DNA of 64,000 bases. Source: Drosophila persimilis. Its lineage: Eukaryota; Arthropoda; Insecta; Diptera; Drosophilidae. Made by a program: the position numbers and the translations under genes. The stretch covers positions 620,001 to 684,000 of the forward strand of contig NW_020825313.1 of assembly GCF_003286085.1 (NCBI RefSeq), given 5' to 3'. This document shows positions 31,641 to 43,548 of this stretch, in pieces. A model generated the notes under the pieces. That model was not told the DNA's origin. It searched no databases and saw only the letters and a program-made list of their open reading frames with translations. Positions within the stretch are counted from its first letter, which is position 1, and each line of letters begins with the position of its first letter.

Positions 31641-32489
31641 ACTCCGCCTCCAATTCCTCTCGGAGTGTACTTCATTCTCCGTCTCCGATTCCTCTCGGAG
31701 TGTATTTTATCCTCGGCCTTCCCTCCTCTGCTTAAACCTCCACAACAAAACTTCTCCACGTAGCGTACTTAAACCTCCGCAACCTAGACTAACGCCGGTA
31801 GGACGACCCCCCCTGACCAGAACAAAGTAATCAGCCACGTGCGCCCACCCTCGCAGACGACCCAGAAGAAAGGACGACCCATCCCAAACTATATAAATTT
31901 AAGAGAAATAGATCGAACCTATTTTTTGTACAGCTTAATCCACGCCAAGTTCTTGAACCACGAGACTATATTTCATCTACCACATCCAGAGATCAAACAA
32001 ATTTCAGCGAACCCCGACACGGCGAGCATTCTCCATAGGCAATTGCTGTAGTGGACTGCACTCCTCGCAAGGCACTGTAAGATCATCAAGATATCGCATG
32101 CGGAGGCGCAACGAGCCCCACTCACCCATTGGCGTCATGCCAGTGAGCTGATACCAGCCTTCTGGCTCTCCGCCACTTCCGAATCCTTGCCGTGTTTGAC
32201 CCGTGACACCAACGTTATTGTTAGGTAACCTATATCCGGAGGCACTACACTGAAAAAATATAGTTAGTGGGGGATGACAATTCTAAAATAATTTTTCAAC
32301 ACCATTTTTATAAGATAACCACCGACACTAGAAGTGTGCTGACCTTATATATTAGCGAAGTCCACGCCCAGAGTGCGGCGAATGTATCGCAACAATGTTG
32401 GCAGCCGTTGCAGCAATCCGACACAACCCACGAGGCGCAAGACAGCAGTTCCCAAGAATGCCGAACTTCAGCCAGCGACGTTGGAGTGC
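31641..32489. other. Unassigned stretch
   Basis: A short direct duplication of ATTCCTCTCGGAGTGTA lies at about 31653 and 31689. Sequences near 32190-32250 look like degraded LTR-element DNA, but no family was fixed. No gene supported. Confidence 0.35.
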
Positions 32490-32640
32490 TAAGAGCTGTT
32501 GACACCTGGTTTATGTGGTACCTGGCCGCCCAGAAAATGGCCTGGCGTGATCACCTCTCCGTCCTTGGGATCTTTACTGTCCGGAGTGAGTGACCTGGAG
32601 TATAAAATGGCCTCTGCCTCCGCCAACACCGTCCGAATCT
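32490..32640 (-). pseudogene. BEL/Pao integrase C-terminal fragment
   Basis: Minus reading: TESKIRTVLAEAEAILYSRS, LTPDSKDPKDGEVITPGHFL. This is the segment after the integrase catalytic Glu in BEL/Pao pol (compare 54745-54890). It is fused at about 32690 to an unrelated repeat (Y). Confidence 0.75.
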
Positions 32641-32689
32641 TACTCTCCGTGAGCGATCTTGTAACAGTTGCAGTTGGGCAGCACAGATC

Positions 32690-32900
32690 AATCAGCCGAC
32701 CAAAGTGTGGGACTGAATTTTTCTTCTTTAGAAATCGTTCAAAAAATCCAACTGCCCGGTTACATAACCACGTCATCCATAACCTATGCACTGGCCCCAT
32801 GCGCCGTGCAGTTGCTGTGCATACTTCGAGGTCATCCCTCGGGTGCTCCGGTAACTCAATTTCTGCGACGGCCTAAAAAAAGCCGCTAAGGATCCGGACT
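32690..32900 (+). repeat. Element Y, diverged copy
   Basis: AACTGCCCGGTTACATAACC, ATCCATAACCTATGCACTGG and GACGGCCTAAAA...GGATCCGGAC match, with divergence, the plus-strand segment at 63060-63250 and the minus-strand segments at 38056-38246 and 43324-43514. No coding content. It is a dispersed element of unknown class. Confidence 0.6.
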
Positions 32901-33902
32901 ACAATTTTGTAGTTTTATTTGCATTAATTTTATTTTTTTTTGTTGATTCCTTCTGAACCTTGCTATTTGTTCAGGCCAGCAGCAGATGAGTGCCACGCAC
33001 TGTGCCAACTTTGTGCGCTCCGGTCCCAACTCGCTCTCGCACGCTCGGACGGGCGCTCGGGAGATTTTACGATCCACGATCCACCCGGCGCTCAAGCAAT
33101 CATAGAGCATAGATCATAAGGCATAGCTTAGTTACGTTTCAACCCCCGTTTCAAACGCCCGATCTACCGCGCGACCCCCGAAATAAATACTACATATATA
33201 CCACGAAGCACCACGGCATTTCATTTCGTGCGACGGCTACTAGGAGGTTTCTCTGGATCATCCATATCGTCGTTGGAGACTTGAGCTTCGTCCGCCCCAC
33301 TACAATCATTGCTCATTCGAGCCGGATCTTCGCCTAAACAAAAGGAGAAGTCCACCCCAGCAAGCAGCGGCGGATAATTCCCAGCCTCCAAGATAAGTAC
33401 TGATTCCACATCTGCCCATCTCCAGTGGCTCCTCAGTGGTCCCATTCGGCTGGACATATATACATATATATACGTACCGCGTCTTTCCTTTCACCATTCT
33501 ATCGACGGCGCCATATTCTTGGCAATATTCTCCGGGCATATTCTCCGGGCGCTCTCCGCTTCTTCGAGTGCTAGTATATACCCACATCTACATACCCAAT
33601 ACAACGGTCGTGCTTATAGTTCCGTTGTCTGTGCAATCAGTTGTGCCACAGTGAAATAAAAAGAATTCACCTGCAGCGAGATCAATTTTATCCGATCCAG
33701 CGCTTACTTTCATACACATATGTATGCATATCTGTCGGTAACTCATTTGCCTTCCTCTCTCAGCTACCAGCTGAGCTTTCGCGGCTGACAAACGTACATA
33801 CATATGCACATACATATTCAATAACAAATAATTAACAAAATTTCATAGTTAAACAAAAAAAATAATAATCCATATAACGTAGAAAAATTCAAAATGAATG
33901 GC
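32901..33902. other. LTR-like and leader sequence of a BEL element
   Basis: TGTTCAGGCC at 32969 and an AATAAATA signal at about 33182 suggest a decayed LTR. 33236-33294 (from GCTACTAGGAGGTTTCTCTG) matches 55172-55240 next to BEL D. The region may be the leader of BEL C, whose gag starts near 35800, now separated by the Tc1 insertion. Microsatellite-like (CATA) runs lie at 33708-33815. Confidence 0.4.
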
Positions 33903-35109
33903 ACTCGTATGTACTCAGTTTTGCACTTATGGCAATTTCAATTTTGTTGTCTTTTTTTAATATTTGCTCCATAGCTCCATCAACTTAAAACTTTGACTCG
34001 AAAGCCATACCTTAACCACCTTTGCTGTATGCTTGGGGTCTCCATCCTGCTGAAATGTTAGTTCAGCCGACTGATATGAGCATACATCCACAAAGCTGGC
34101 AAGATGGGTTTGTAGAATGCTAAGGTAGTCCTCCTTTTTCATTATCCCGTCTATTTTTACTAGGGGACCGAGCTTCCACCACGTAAAGCAACCCCACGCC
34201 ATAACATTGCCGCCTCCGTGCTTGACGGTTTCCTTTATATGACGTCGTTGTAATGATTCGCCTGGGCCTTTCCAGCAATACTGCTTCCCGTCGGACTGGT
34301 ACCGGTTAAACTTCGACTCATCTGACCAAATAACTTTTTTCCAATCGTCGATGGTCCAGTCTCGGTGTTTTTTGACAAATTTTAAGCGAGCCTCAACATT
34401 TTTTTTAGATAGTGCCGGCTTTTTCTTTTTGATTTCAGCCACGTTGCCGATTTTTTTAAGGGCTCTCCTTGTTGTCCATCGACTAACATTTTTGCCAATA
34501 GCTGTGGCAGCCATTTCTGGTGTTATTTGAGGGTCTTTTTTAAGATTTGTGACTATTAGCCTTGCGTCACCATCTCTTAACAGTGGGGGGCGTCCACCAG
34601 AAATATTCTTAGAGGCAACTCCACGCCTTTTCTGCACTCTAATTACCACCGACTGGCTAACATTTAATGCTTTTGCAATTTTTCGAGACGAGCAGCCGTT
34701 TTCAGTTAAAGTATGGATTTTATTTTCAACTTCAAAAGGAGTTTTTTTCATTTTTATTACATTTTAGGAACTCTTCAATTAATAATGCATTTGATTGCAC
34801 TGTTCTCACCAAGAGACTAGAATATAATAAATGACTTATTTCTTTCTTTCTGCGATGCTTGATGATGATTTGCTGCGATAACATAGATCAAAATAGAAAT
34901 GTGCAAAAGTGAGTACATGCGAGTTGTTTTTGTTTTTTCGTTTTCTTTTCCCCCATTCTTTTGTTCTTTCTTTCTCTTTCACTTAAATGCATTCAGATTT
35001 GATAAAGCAATACTGAAAAAAAAATTGTTTGTTTTGCTTTGATCGTTTTCATTCTGTGGGCATTTATGTGCAAAGTCTGCGAACATGTACTCAGTTTTGC
35101 TCCCCACTG
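33903..35109 (-). mobile_element. Tc1-like DNA transposon, defective
   Basis: The right end reads CCCCACTG followed by the TA dinucleotide (35110-35111), i.e. TA-CAGTGGGGAGCAAAACTGAG on minus, a typical Tc1/mariner terminus. Related 23-base blocks with GTACTCA and TTTTGC lie at 33904-33926, 34901-34922 (opposite orientation) and 35081-35101. The left terminus equivalent to CAGTGGGG is missing, so the left end is truncated or rearranged. Confidence 0.75.
33957..34751 (-). pseudogene. Tc1-like transposase lacking its C-terminus
   Basis: The 264-residue frame starts MKKTPFEVENKIHTL. It has an N-terminal helix-turn-helix (CSSRKIAKALNVSQSVVIRV), a second one around KDPQITPEMAATAIGKNVSR, then catalytic VIWSDESKFNRYQSDG (first Asp) and LTFQQDGDPKHTAKVVKVWL (second Asp). 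The third acidic residue, in the segment that usually reads SPDLNPIE, is absent: after SSQSFKLMEL the frame jumps to WSKY and stops, about 75 residues short of the family length. An internal deletion is the likely cause. The rest of the frame has no stop, so inactivation was recent or the element moved in trans. Confidence 0.85.
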
Positions 35110-35111
35110 TA

Positions 35112-35569
35112 CATATTCTGCACAGATTCTTGCAGTCACCTTGGTGTTTATTCCGTGCATGTCCAATAGCCCACAGTTTTTGGTTTTATAATTACATACA
35201 TATATAAACTAACTACGTCGCTCTTTCTTAACTAATTATATTGTCCACAACATAATACACGATTTCATACGCCCGGCACATATTTATTTACATATACATA
35301 AGTACGCATTCTTTTTAAAGTAGCATATTCTTGCATATCTATATACATACACACATCTTGTATTTAAAACGGTTACCGTTTTGTACCCGTTGTTCAATTG
35401 CGTTAACTCAAGGCACCGTACATAGCACTTACATCCATACGCACACACATCCAAGCAGCAGCAGCGGTGCATTCGTTTCGTTTTTTTTTTCGCTTTCGCT
35501 TTTCTACCGTGTTCGCTTGCGTTGTTGTTGGTGGGAGAACATTTTTCGGTGCCGCGCTTGACCGTAACT
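35112..35569. other. Unassigned, probably BEL C 5' region
   Basis: AT-rich with a poly-T run at 35481-35490; no gene. It lies between the Tc1 element and BEL C gag. Confidence 0.35.
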
Positions 35570-35799
35570 GAGCGTCAAGTTACGCGCTACCCTGCATTTC
35601 GAGGGTATATTGTTTTAGACGGCCGTTTGCAACCGACTCTATATATTGATACCTCGTGCCTCAATATTATTGTTCATCCTCAATTTTCATCCTAATCTCC
35701 GTATACAACCAAGGTTGTGGCCATTCGCCCCACTCTTCCTCATCCTAGTGGGGGTTTGTTCTCCTTTCTTCGTGTGATTTCCGAATTTGCAAAAAACTT

Positions 35800-37132
35800 T
35801 TGTCCGTGACCTCTCCAAGTGTCAGAAGACCACGCAGCTCGTCCGCCCCAGAAATACCCACCTCGGTGACTCGCAAAGTTAAGTCATCCAGTACTCCCGG
35901 GCCCACGCTTAAGGTGCCAGCGCGTACGCAAAGCAGTCCAAGCCATTCTCGACCGTCCCACACAATGGCTCACTCCGCTGCCACTACAGCAAAGGCTAAA
36001 TTTGAAGCAGCCTCACGCAAACTTATGCATTTCTGAGAGCGAATAAACCTTCCGAATCCCCGCACTCCATCTGCCTCTCTTGCCACGGTACGCCGTGACC
36101 AAATCCGAAGCATGTGGAGGTTGAGGCAGAGCACAAAAATTGTTTCCCGGTTGTGGCTAAAGGCGGTGCGCAGGCTGAAGCGGACCTTCAATCGAAGTTC
36201 GATAACTGTTTTACGTTGTACGAACAGTGCATTGCTGATCTCACTGATCAGCTCCAACAACCAGGAGTCCGTCCCTCCGCACAGCCATATTTCCACGGCG
36301 GCTGCAGACTCCCCCAATGCGACAGCGAAGTTTTTGCTGGGGATTACGTACGCTGGCCTACGTTCCGAGACCTGTTTACTGCGATCTACATACAGAATCC
36401 CAGGCTATCTCCCGTGGAGAAGCTGTAGCACCTCACCACTAAGACCAGTGGTGATCCGAAGGCCATAGTGGAAAAGTCCTCACAAACAAATGACGGCTTC
36501 GAGGCTGCCTGGAATGCCCTTCGGGACCGGTACGAAAATAACACGCTCCTGGTGACTAACCAAATAAATATCCTCGTTTCATTGGCTTCCGTTGGTACCG
36601 AATCCAGTCGTGCGCTAAAGGAGCTTCTCAACACCATCCAAGGGGTTTTAACCGCACTGGCCCACTCAAAGGTCTCCACCGAAAACTGGGACAGCTTGCT
36701 GGTGACTATTTGTGCCTCCAAATTACCGAAGTTGACCCGGGCTTTGTGGGAAGAATCCGTCACCACCAAGAAAGAGATGCCTTCGTGGAAGGAGATGGAA
36801 TCCTTCATCAGCCAGAGATACCTGACGCTCGAAGCCATCGAGGGCAACCCGTCCGCTTCACACAGTCCGAAAGAATCACCCAATCCGATTATGTCCGCAC
36901 TTTTTCCAAATGAGCGCTGATGCTCGTGCCAGCTGCATCAAAAAAAAAGCAGCTTTGGCTCAACTGTTTCGCACGAGGCCATCAGATCCGGGAATGCCAA
37001 AGTGCCCATAACTGCAGTACTTGTGGGGACCGACACCACACGCTGCAGCACCGTGGCACTCCAATCGCCCGTGATTCCACTTCCCCAGTCGTACCGAGGC
37101 AACGTTTATCACGGAACGTCTCTTCAGTATAA
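35800..37132 (+). pseudogene. BEL C gag, copy 1
   Basis: An N-terminal Ser/Pro-rich segment (SPSVRRPRSSSAPEIPTSVT) leads to AKAKFEAASRKLMHF, where a TGA interrupts. In shifted frames follow FDNCFTLYEQCIADLTDQL, FAGDYVRWPTFRDLFTAIY (DUF1759 core), FEAAWNALRDRYENNTLLV, WDSLLVTICASKLPKLTRAL and WKEMESFISQRYLTLEAIEG. Zinc knuckles (WLNCFARGHQIREC, HNCSTCGDRHHTLQH) end at 37132. The aspartic protease expected next is deleted. Only this copy keeps the gag N-terminus, because the tandem duplication starts at 35993. Confidence 0.85.
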
Positions 37133-37216
37133 TCAATTTGCCGTTCCGACTAATCCAGGCACAAGTCTCGGGCCCTAATCAGACAGTATCCACTCAATCC
37201 ACGAAGCTGTGTCATT

Positions 37217-37952
37217 TTGCCTGTAGGCGAGTCGGATGCGTTATGCGAAAGCAATTTCCTCAGAGCCACTTCAAGAACGTCGAAAGGAAAGTACGTTGTC
37301 GCGTTGCCGTTCCGTGATCCAGATCGTCTCGGATCCGATCTGGGGTATTCCAGGTCGATTGCCCTGACTCAGTCTTTGCGAAACGAAAATCGTTTAAAAA
37401 GAGACGCTACCTTACAAAAGCAATACGACTCCGTGATCCAAGAATACCTAGACCTTGATCACATGACAGAAGTTCCTCCGAATCATGGGTCCTCAACTTA
37501 CTACCTTCCGCACCACGCTGTCTTCAAGCCTGAGAGCACTACCACAAAGGTCCGCGTGGTATTTAACGCATCCAGCCCTTCGACCAACGGAGTAAGCTTG
37601 AACGATCTTCTGCACGCCGGCCCGGTCCTCCAATCTGACTTGACCCTCCAGATTCTAAAGTGGCGTTATTTCCGGTACGTGCTCATCGCGGACATCACCA
37701 AAATGTATGGCCAGATTTGGGTTGATCCGAAGCACACCCCTTTCCAGCGAATATAATTTCGAAACAAGGAGGGACACATCCGGAACTATGAACTAAAGAC
37801 CGTAACCTTTGGAGTCAGCTGTGCTCCTTTTCTTGCCATCCGAGTGTTGCAACAGCTAGCAGGCGACGTCCAGTCCAGATTCCCGAGAGCAAGTCACATT
37901 ATCCGGTCATTCATGTACGTCGACGATGTCCTCGCCGGAGCGGACTCTCTGT
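37217..37952 (+). pseudogene. BEL C reverse transcriptase, copy 1
   Basis: ALCESNFLRATSRTSKGKYV, VVALPFRDPDRLG, EYLDLDHMTEVPPNHGSSTY, FKPESTTTKVRVVFNASSPS, VSLNDLLHAGPVLQSDLTLQ and LIADITKMYGQIWVDP are BEL RT motifs. A TAA at 37754-37756 follows FQRI. The frame then continues FRNKEG through SFMYVDDVLAGADS (YVDD) and stops at the junction with element Y at 37952. The TAA is shared by all three duplicated copies but is absent in BEL D. Confidence 0.85.
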
Positions 37953-38280
37953 GTAATTGTCTGTGAAGCTCTTATGCATAGGAGGAATGCATGGAATGCG
38001 AGCAATACAAGCTTAAAGCAAATTAAATTAAAGATACACTATGCTATAAAATCTTGGTCCGGATCCGTAACAGTCTTCTAGGCCGTCGTAGAAAGCGAGT
38101 TAGCGGAGCACACGGGGGGTAATCCATATGACCTTTATGCACCGCAACTGCAAAGCGCATGGGCCTGCGTATAGGTTATGGATGGCGCAAGGGATATGGC
38201 CGGTGGAGGTTATGTAACCGGGCAGGTGAACTTTTCTAACGATTTTCAAAGGATAAAAACTCGGCCTCACACCAATGTCG
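37953..38280 (-). repeat. Element Y, copy 1
   Basis: The BEL RT breaks off inside GADS and this non-coding segment begins. It matches the diverged copy at 32690-32900 in opposite orientation. It could be part of an LTR; the class is unknown. Confidence 0.55.
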
Positions 38281-38699
38281 GGTCACGAAGAGTACTCCCG
38301 TCAAGGGTGGGAGTTTGGTATGGGTGCAGAAATTTGGGTTAGCTGGAATGGCTGCCGATCTGCCAGGGCCCTATGGGCGAAACAGAAACAAAACCACGAG
38401 GACCAAGAAAAAAAATCGAATTTATTCCTACAGTGCACTTTCCTCCGAATTTTCCACGGGGACACGAGTGTTGTTTTCTTTTTGCAGAAATTTGGGACGC
38501 ACGGTTCAGAAAAACAATTGGTGGCGAGGCGTGGAAAATAGGCACTTTAAGAGAGGGTAGGTGCCCTGCCAGTTTTCTCGGCGCACGGCTATTAATTTCC
38601 CCCGATTTTCGAGAAGCACACACAGCACGGGATTTTCAAAGTATTTTTTTTTGGTTTTTTTCAATTCTTGTCGAGGCGGAGACAATCCCCAGTTGAACC
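38281..38699. other. Unassigned part of the duplicated block
   Basis: No recognised coding motif. It lies between element Y and the probable LTR of gypsy X and is present in all three copies. Confidence 0.4.
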
Positions 38700-39012
38700 C
38701 ATTCGAATTTTCAAAAAGAGAACGAACTTGTTATTTTGGACTGCTTAAATAATTGCTAAAAGATCTAAACGCTTCGCTTCGAAAGCTCCTCTGCGATGCG
38801 CTGCACAGAACTTTGCGAAAGCTTAGCTCAGCTGTTCCCTAAATCGAGCATGCATTCACCCACCCCAACTATGCTATGATCTGCTAATCTAATTTGCCCA
38901 AGATTATTGCACTCGATATACCCGAGCACCATAGCAATAGACTTTCCTGGATCTGGACTGTCTAGCCGAAACCGTTACACCTCCCGATAATTTGCCACCG
39001 TTAGACAGAATA

Positions 39013-39694
39013 TTAGCGGAAATCAGGATCTAATGCCTTTCGCATTAAAGGTTCCTCTTTCTCGGCTCTGCAAATTTTCCAGAAGTTAGAAACAATTATC
39101 AAGTTTTTTCCGAACGCGACATTTAAGGAACTTAGGAGCCCATTTGGCATTACAATTTTGCTTGAATTTTTCAAAGGAAAAACTTCGGTGAAGTACTTCC
39201 TGACCTTCTCGGAACGACACAGGCTTTGCTTTTTTCGGATTTGCGCTAGATTGTCCGACCTAAATACCAGTAAATCGGGTTCTTCCAGCAAGTCTAACTC
39301 CTTCAGAAGCTTATTATCCGTCCCATGCGTGAGCATATCTAGGCCAAACAGGGCTCGACATGGTGAACAGCCTGAAGATTGATGTAAATTTGTTTCCATT
39401 GTCGTTAACGACAGTTTCAGGCAGCAGAAATTCTTGGACTATTACGGATGTAAATTTTTTTAGGGGGTATAGCCAATAGTATTTGCTGAAGTGATCTAAA
39501 ACAATTAGCAAGCCGGCATATCCATTTTTGCAGCGTGGATAGGGTCCAAGCAGATGTATGTACAAATGGTCGACAAGTTTGAATATGGTTTCCCATGGCT
39601 GGTCGCAAAGTATAATTAGAGCTTTGAAAGCTTTGCAAACCTTACAACTGCGAATATACTCTCGAATATCTTTAGCTAAACCGGACCAAAACAA
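39013..39694 (-). pseudogene. Gypsy X integrase, copy 1
   Basis: Same content as 61612-62293 read on the opposite strand. The frame at 39399-39013 is open through LLKELDLLEEPDLL, whereas the right-arm copy has a stop in this stretch. Confidence 0.75.
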
Positions 39695-40375
39695 GCTTTT
39701 ACGGTATTTTTCTATGATTTTTTTGCATGCCGGCTTGCGGACGTAGGATTGTCATGAGCTTGTTTAAGAACGTCGGTCTTCAATCGCTCGGGCACCCATA
39801 ACTTCCAAATTCGTCTATTTTGCACAGCATTTTCATATACGTATTCGTTTCGAATGTACAGAAATTGGTCGATTATTTTCAGATCGGGCAGTTAAGCGGA
39901 ATGTTTTATATACTGTGTTTTTAACTGTTGGTAGCTCTCATCCTGAAAGGCATCGGATTCGAGATCTACTCCAGGACTCATCTCTACTGGGGATACTTCA
40001 AGTTCATGTAATCGGGATAGAGCATCGGAGACAATGTGATCTTTTCCTTTTCGAGCGATTTCGAGAATTTAAATTGCGGCAATCTAAAGATCCATCGAGC
40101 TAACCTTCCCACCACAACAGCAGAAGTCAATACTGTTTTTATGAAGTCCATTGCGACTTGAGCTTCCGCGGTCAGAATTAACTTGTTTTTGTCAGAAAGA
40201 AGCTCTGTGATGTATCTACGATACCAGCCACAAACCCAAAGAAAGCCGCGAACCTGTTTTATGTTCCTTCGCGGAGGTCAGTTCAGCTTACAAGCTACTT
40301 TGGAGGGATCGGTGCAAATACCTCCCAAATAATTTACGCTGGTGACACAGAAATGTATTTTTCAAAAATTCAGAG

Positions 40376-40660
40376 TCAGGTTGCTTTTCTGAACTGTTCA
40401 GAAACTGTTACCTTAAACTGGTATAAAGGCCTTTCCGGGACCGTAAAAGCAGTTGGTGACTTTGAATCCTTAGAGAGTTCGATCTGCCAATAAGCATCCT
40501 TTAGGTCCATCTTGTGTATGATATTTGCCTTGGGCAACCGGAAACCCTTACGGGTAACTTCATTAAGTCGTCGAGCATCGAGACACAGACGGACTTTGTT
40601 GGGCTTGAATACCAGTCTCATTGGCGAACTCCAAGCACTGGAGTAATAGCACTGGTTCAA
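40376..40660 (-). pseudogene. Gypsy X RT N-terminal part, copy 1
   Basis: Equivalent to 60646-60930. The base at about 40610 gives VFKPNKVR with a TAC/TTC difference from copy 2. Confidence 0.75.
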
Positions 40661-40871
40661 TAACGCCTAGTTGTTCAAAAATAACTGCTTAGCAACCTCG
40701 AGTTGTTGGTTTTGCTGCAACTAAGGTAACGTAATGGGTCTGGTTCGGCTGCCACATCGTCCTTCGAGCTTATGTCGACAGCTGTAATTATGTCTGGGGC
40801 CATCGAAAAGGATCTCCAAAAATCGTGACCGAGAATTAGATTTTATTTCAGGGAAGGAATTATATATAACT

Positions 40872-41240
40872 TCATAGGTTTCTCAAAAGTTCGATACGGC
40901 ATGATGACATTGAACACCCCCAGTATCTGTTGACTGCTGGTCTATCTGCTGTTTTTGCATTGGCTTTTGTGAGTTTATATTCAGAAAGGGATGAAAAATC
41001 AGTCCGAGATACTTCAGCACCTATACAGCTTATATCTGCGCCGGTGTCTAGCAGACCCTGTGCTGTTAGACCCAGAAAGGATACTTCGTCAAAACTGCGC
41101 ATATCCTTGGGACTACTAATAATAGCGTAAACTAACAGTCTACGGTTATTTTTAACATTAACATATTTAACATATTTTCTTAAACGCTGGGTTCGTTTTG
41201 GTACTTCATGTGGTTCTTCATTGAAAATTATTTTTCGCAC
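40872..41240 (-). pseudogene. Gypsy X aspartic protease, copy 1
   Basis: Equivalent to 60066-60434. The LLDTGADISCIG active site is intact and the frame is open. Confidence 0.75.
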
Positions 41241-41260
41241 CTCTAAATAATTATTTATTT

Positions 41261-42400
41261 AGGCTAAATTTGAAGCAGCCTCACGCAAACTTATGCATTT
41301 CTGAGAGCGAATAAACCTTCCGAATCCCCGCACTCCATCTGCCTCTCTTGCCACGGTACGCCGTGACCAAATCCGAAGCATGTGGAGGTTGAGGCAGAGC
41401 ACAAAAATTGTTTCCCGGTTGTGGCTAAAGGCGGTGCGCAGGCTGAAGCGGACCTTCAATCGAAGTTCGATAACTGTTTTACGTTGTACGAACAGTGCAT
41501 TGCTGATCTCACTGATCAGCTCCAACAACCAGGAGTCCGTCCCTCCGCACAGCCATATTTCCACGGCGGCTGCAGACTCCCCCAATGCGACAGCGAAGTT
41601 TTTGCTGGGGATTACGTACGCTGGCCTACGTTCCGAGACCTGTTTACTGCGATCTACATACAGAATCCCAGGCTATCTCCCGTGGAGAAGCTGTAGCACC
41701 TCACCACTAAGACCAGTGGTGATCCGAAGGCCATAGTGGAAAAGTCCTCACAAACAAATGACGGCTTCGAGGCTGCCTGGAATGCCCTTCGGGACCGGTA
41801 CGAAAATAACACGCTCCTGGTGACTAACCAAATAAATATCCTCGTTTCATTGGCTTCCGTTGGTACCGAATCCAGTCGTGCGCTAAAGGAGCTTCTCAAC
41901 ACCATCCAAGGGGTTTTAACCGCACTGGCCCACTCAAAGGTCTCCACCGAAAACTGGGACAGCTTGCTGGTGACTATTTGTGCCTCCAAATTACCGAAGT
42001 TGACCCGGGCTTTGTGGGAAGAATCCGTCACCACCAAGAAAGAGATGCCTTCGTGGAAGGAGATGGAATCCTTCATCAGCCAGAGATACCTGACGCTCGA
42101 AACCATCGAGGGCAACCCGTCCGCTTCACACAGTCCGAAAGAATCACCCAATCCGATTATGTCCGCACTTTTTCCAAATGAGCGCTGATGCTCGTGCCAG
42201 CTGCATCAAAAAAAAAGCAGCTTTGGCTCAACTGTTTCGCACGAGGCCATCAGATCCGGGAATGCCAAAGTGCCCATAACTGCAGTACTTGTGGGGACCG
42301 ACACCACACGCTGCAGCACCGTGGCACTCCAATCGCCCGTGATTCCACTTCCCCAGTCGTACCGAGGCAACGTTTATCACGGAACGTCTCTTCAGTATAA
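41261..42400 (+). pseudogene. BEL C gag, copy 2 (N-terminus missing)
   Basis: It starts inside gag at KAKFEAASRK and carries the same stop and frameshifts as copy 1. One change (GAAACC for GAAGCC near 42100) gives LETIEG instead of LEAIEG. Confidence 0.85.
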
Positions 42401-42484
42401 TCAATTTGCCGTTCCGACTAATCCAGGCACAAGTCTCGGGCCCTAATCAGACAGTATCCACTCAATCCACGAAGCTGTGTCATT

Positions 42485-43220
42485 TTGCCTGTAGGCGAGT
42501 CGGATGCGTTATGCGAAAGCAATTTCCTCAGAGCCACTTCAAGAACGTCGAAAGGAAAGTACGTTGTCGCGTTGCCGTTCCGTGATCCAGATCGTCTCGG
42601 ATCCGATCTGGGGTATTCCAGGTCGATTGCCCTGACTCAGTCTTTGCGAAACGAAAATCGTTTAAAAAGAGACGCTACCTTACAAAAGCAATACGACTCC
42701 GTGATCCAAGAATACCTAGACCTTGATCACATGACAGAAGTTCCTCCGAATCATGGGTCCTCAACTTACTACCTTCCGCACCACGCTGTCTTCAAGCCTG
42801 AGAGCACTACCACAAAGGTCCGCGTGGTATTTAACGCATCCAGCCCTTCGACCAACGGAGTAAGCTTGAACGATCTTCTGCACGCCGGCCCGGTCCTCCA
42901 ATCTGACTTGACCCTCCAGATTCTAAAGTGGCGTTATTTCCGGTACGTGCTCATCGCGGACATCACCAAAATGTATGGCCAGATTTGGGTTGATCCGAAG
43001 CACACCCCTTTCCAGCGAATATAATTTCGAAACAAGGAGGGACACATCCGGAACTATGAACTAAAGACCGTAACCTTTGGAGTCAGCTGTGCTCCTTTTC
43101 TTGCCATCCGAGTGTTGCAACAGCTAGCAGGCGACGTCCAGTCCAGATTCCCGAGAGCAAGTCACATTATCCGGTCATTCATGTACGTCGACGATGTCCT
43201 CGCCGGAGCGGACTCTATGT
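42485..43220 (+). pseudogene. BEL C reverse transcriptase, copy 2
   Basis: Same frame and same TAA (43022-43024) as copy 1. At the Y junction it reads CTCTATG instead of CTCTCTG. Confidence 0.85.
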
Positions 43221-43548
43221 GTAATTGTCTGTGAAGCTCTTATGCATAGGAGGAATGCATGGAATGCGAGCAATACAAGCTTAAAGCAAATTAAATTAAA
43301 GATACACTATGCTATAAAATCTTGGTCCGGATCCGTAACAGTCTTCTAGGCCGTCGTAGAAAGCGAGTTAGCGGAGCACACGGGGGGTAATCCATATGAC
43401 CTTTATGCACCGCAACTGCAAAGCGCATGGGCCTGCGTATAGGTTATGGATGGCGCAAGGGATATGGCCGGTGGAGGCTATGTAACCGGGCAGGTGAACT
43501 TTTCTAACGATTTTCAAAGGATAAAAACTCGGCCTCACACCAATGTCG
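43221..43548 (-). repeat. Element Y, copy 2
   Basis: Same as 37953-38280, with GGCTATG for GGTTATG near 43478. Confidence 0.55.

Larger units (their letters stand above)
38700..41257 (-). mobile_element. Gypsy X, copy 1 (3' two thirds)
   Basis: Minus-strand protease (41240-40872), RT start (40660-40376) and integrase (39694-39013) are followed by a CGGGAGG purine tract and TGTAACGG (38979), the probable start of the 3' LTR running left. The copy is cut at 41257 by the tandem junction. Domain details are given for the right-arm copy at 60066-62327. Confidence 0.75.
35993..41260. repeat. Tandem segmental duplication, copy 1 (5,268 bp)
   Basis: Every feature in this block recurs 5,268 bases to the right. 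It holds BEL C gag and RT (plus), element Y and the 3' two thirds of gypsy X (minus). I saw about five single-base differences from copy 2, e.g. at 36832, 37950, 38208, 39988 and 40610. The junction with copy 2 reads ATAATTATTTATTT-AGGCTAAA. Confidence 0.92.

Noticed and set aside
31839..32051. Plus-strand 70-codon frame as a gene
   Set aside because: Short, without motif or start context, in a stretch of mixed decayed repeats.
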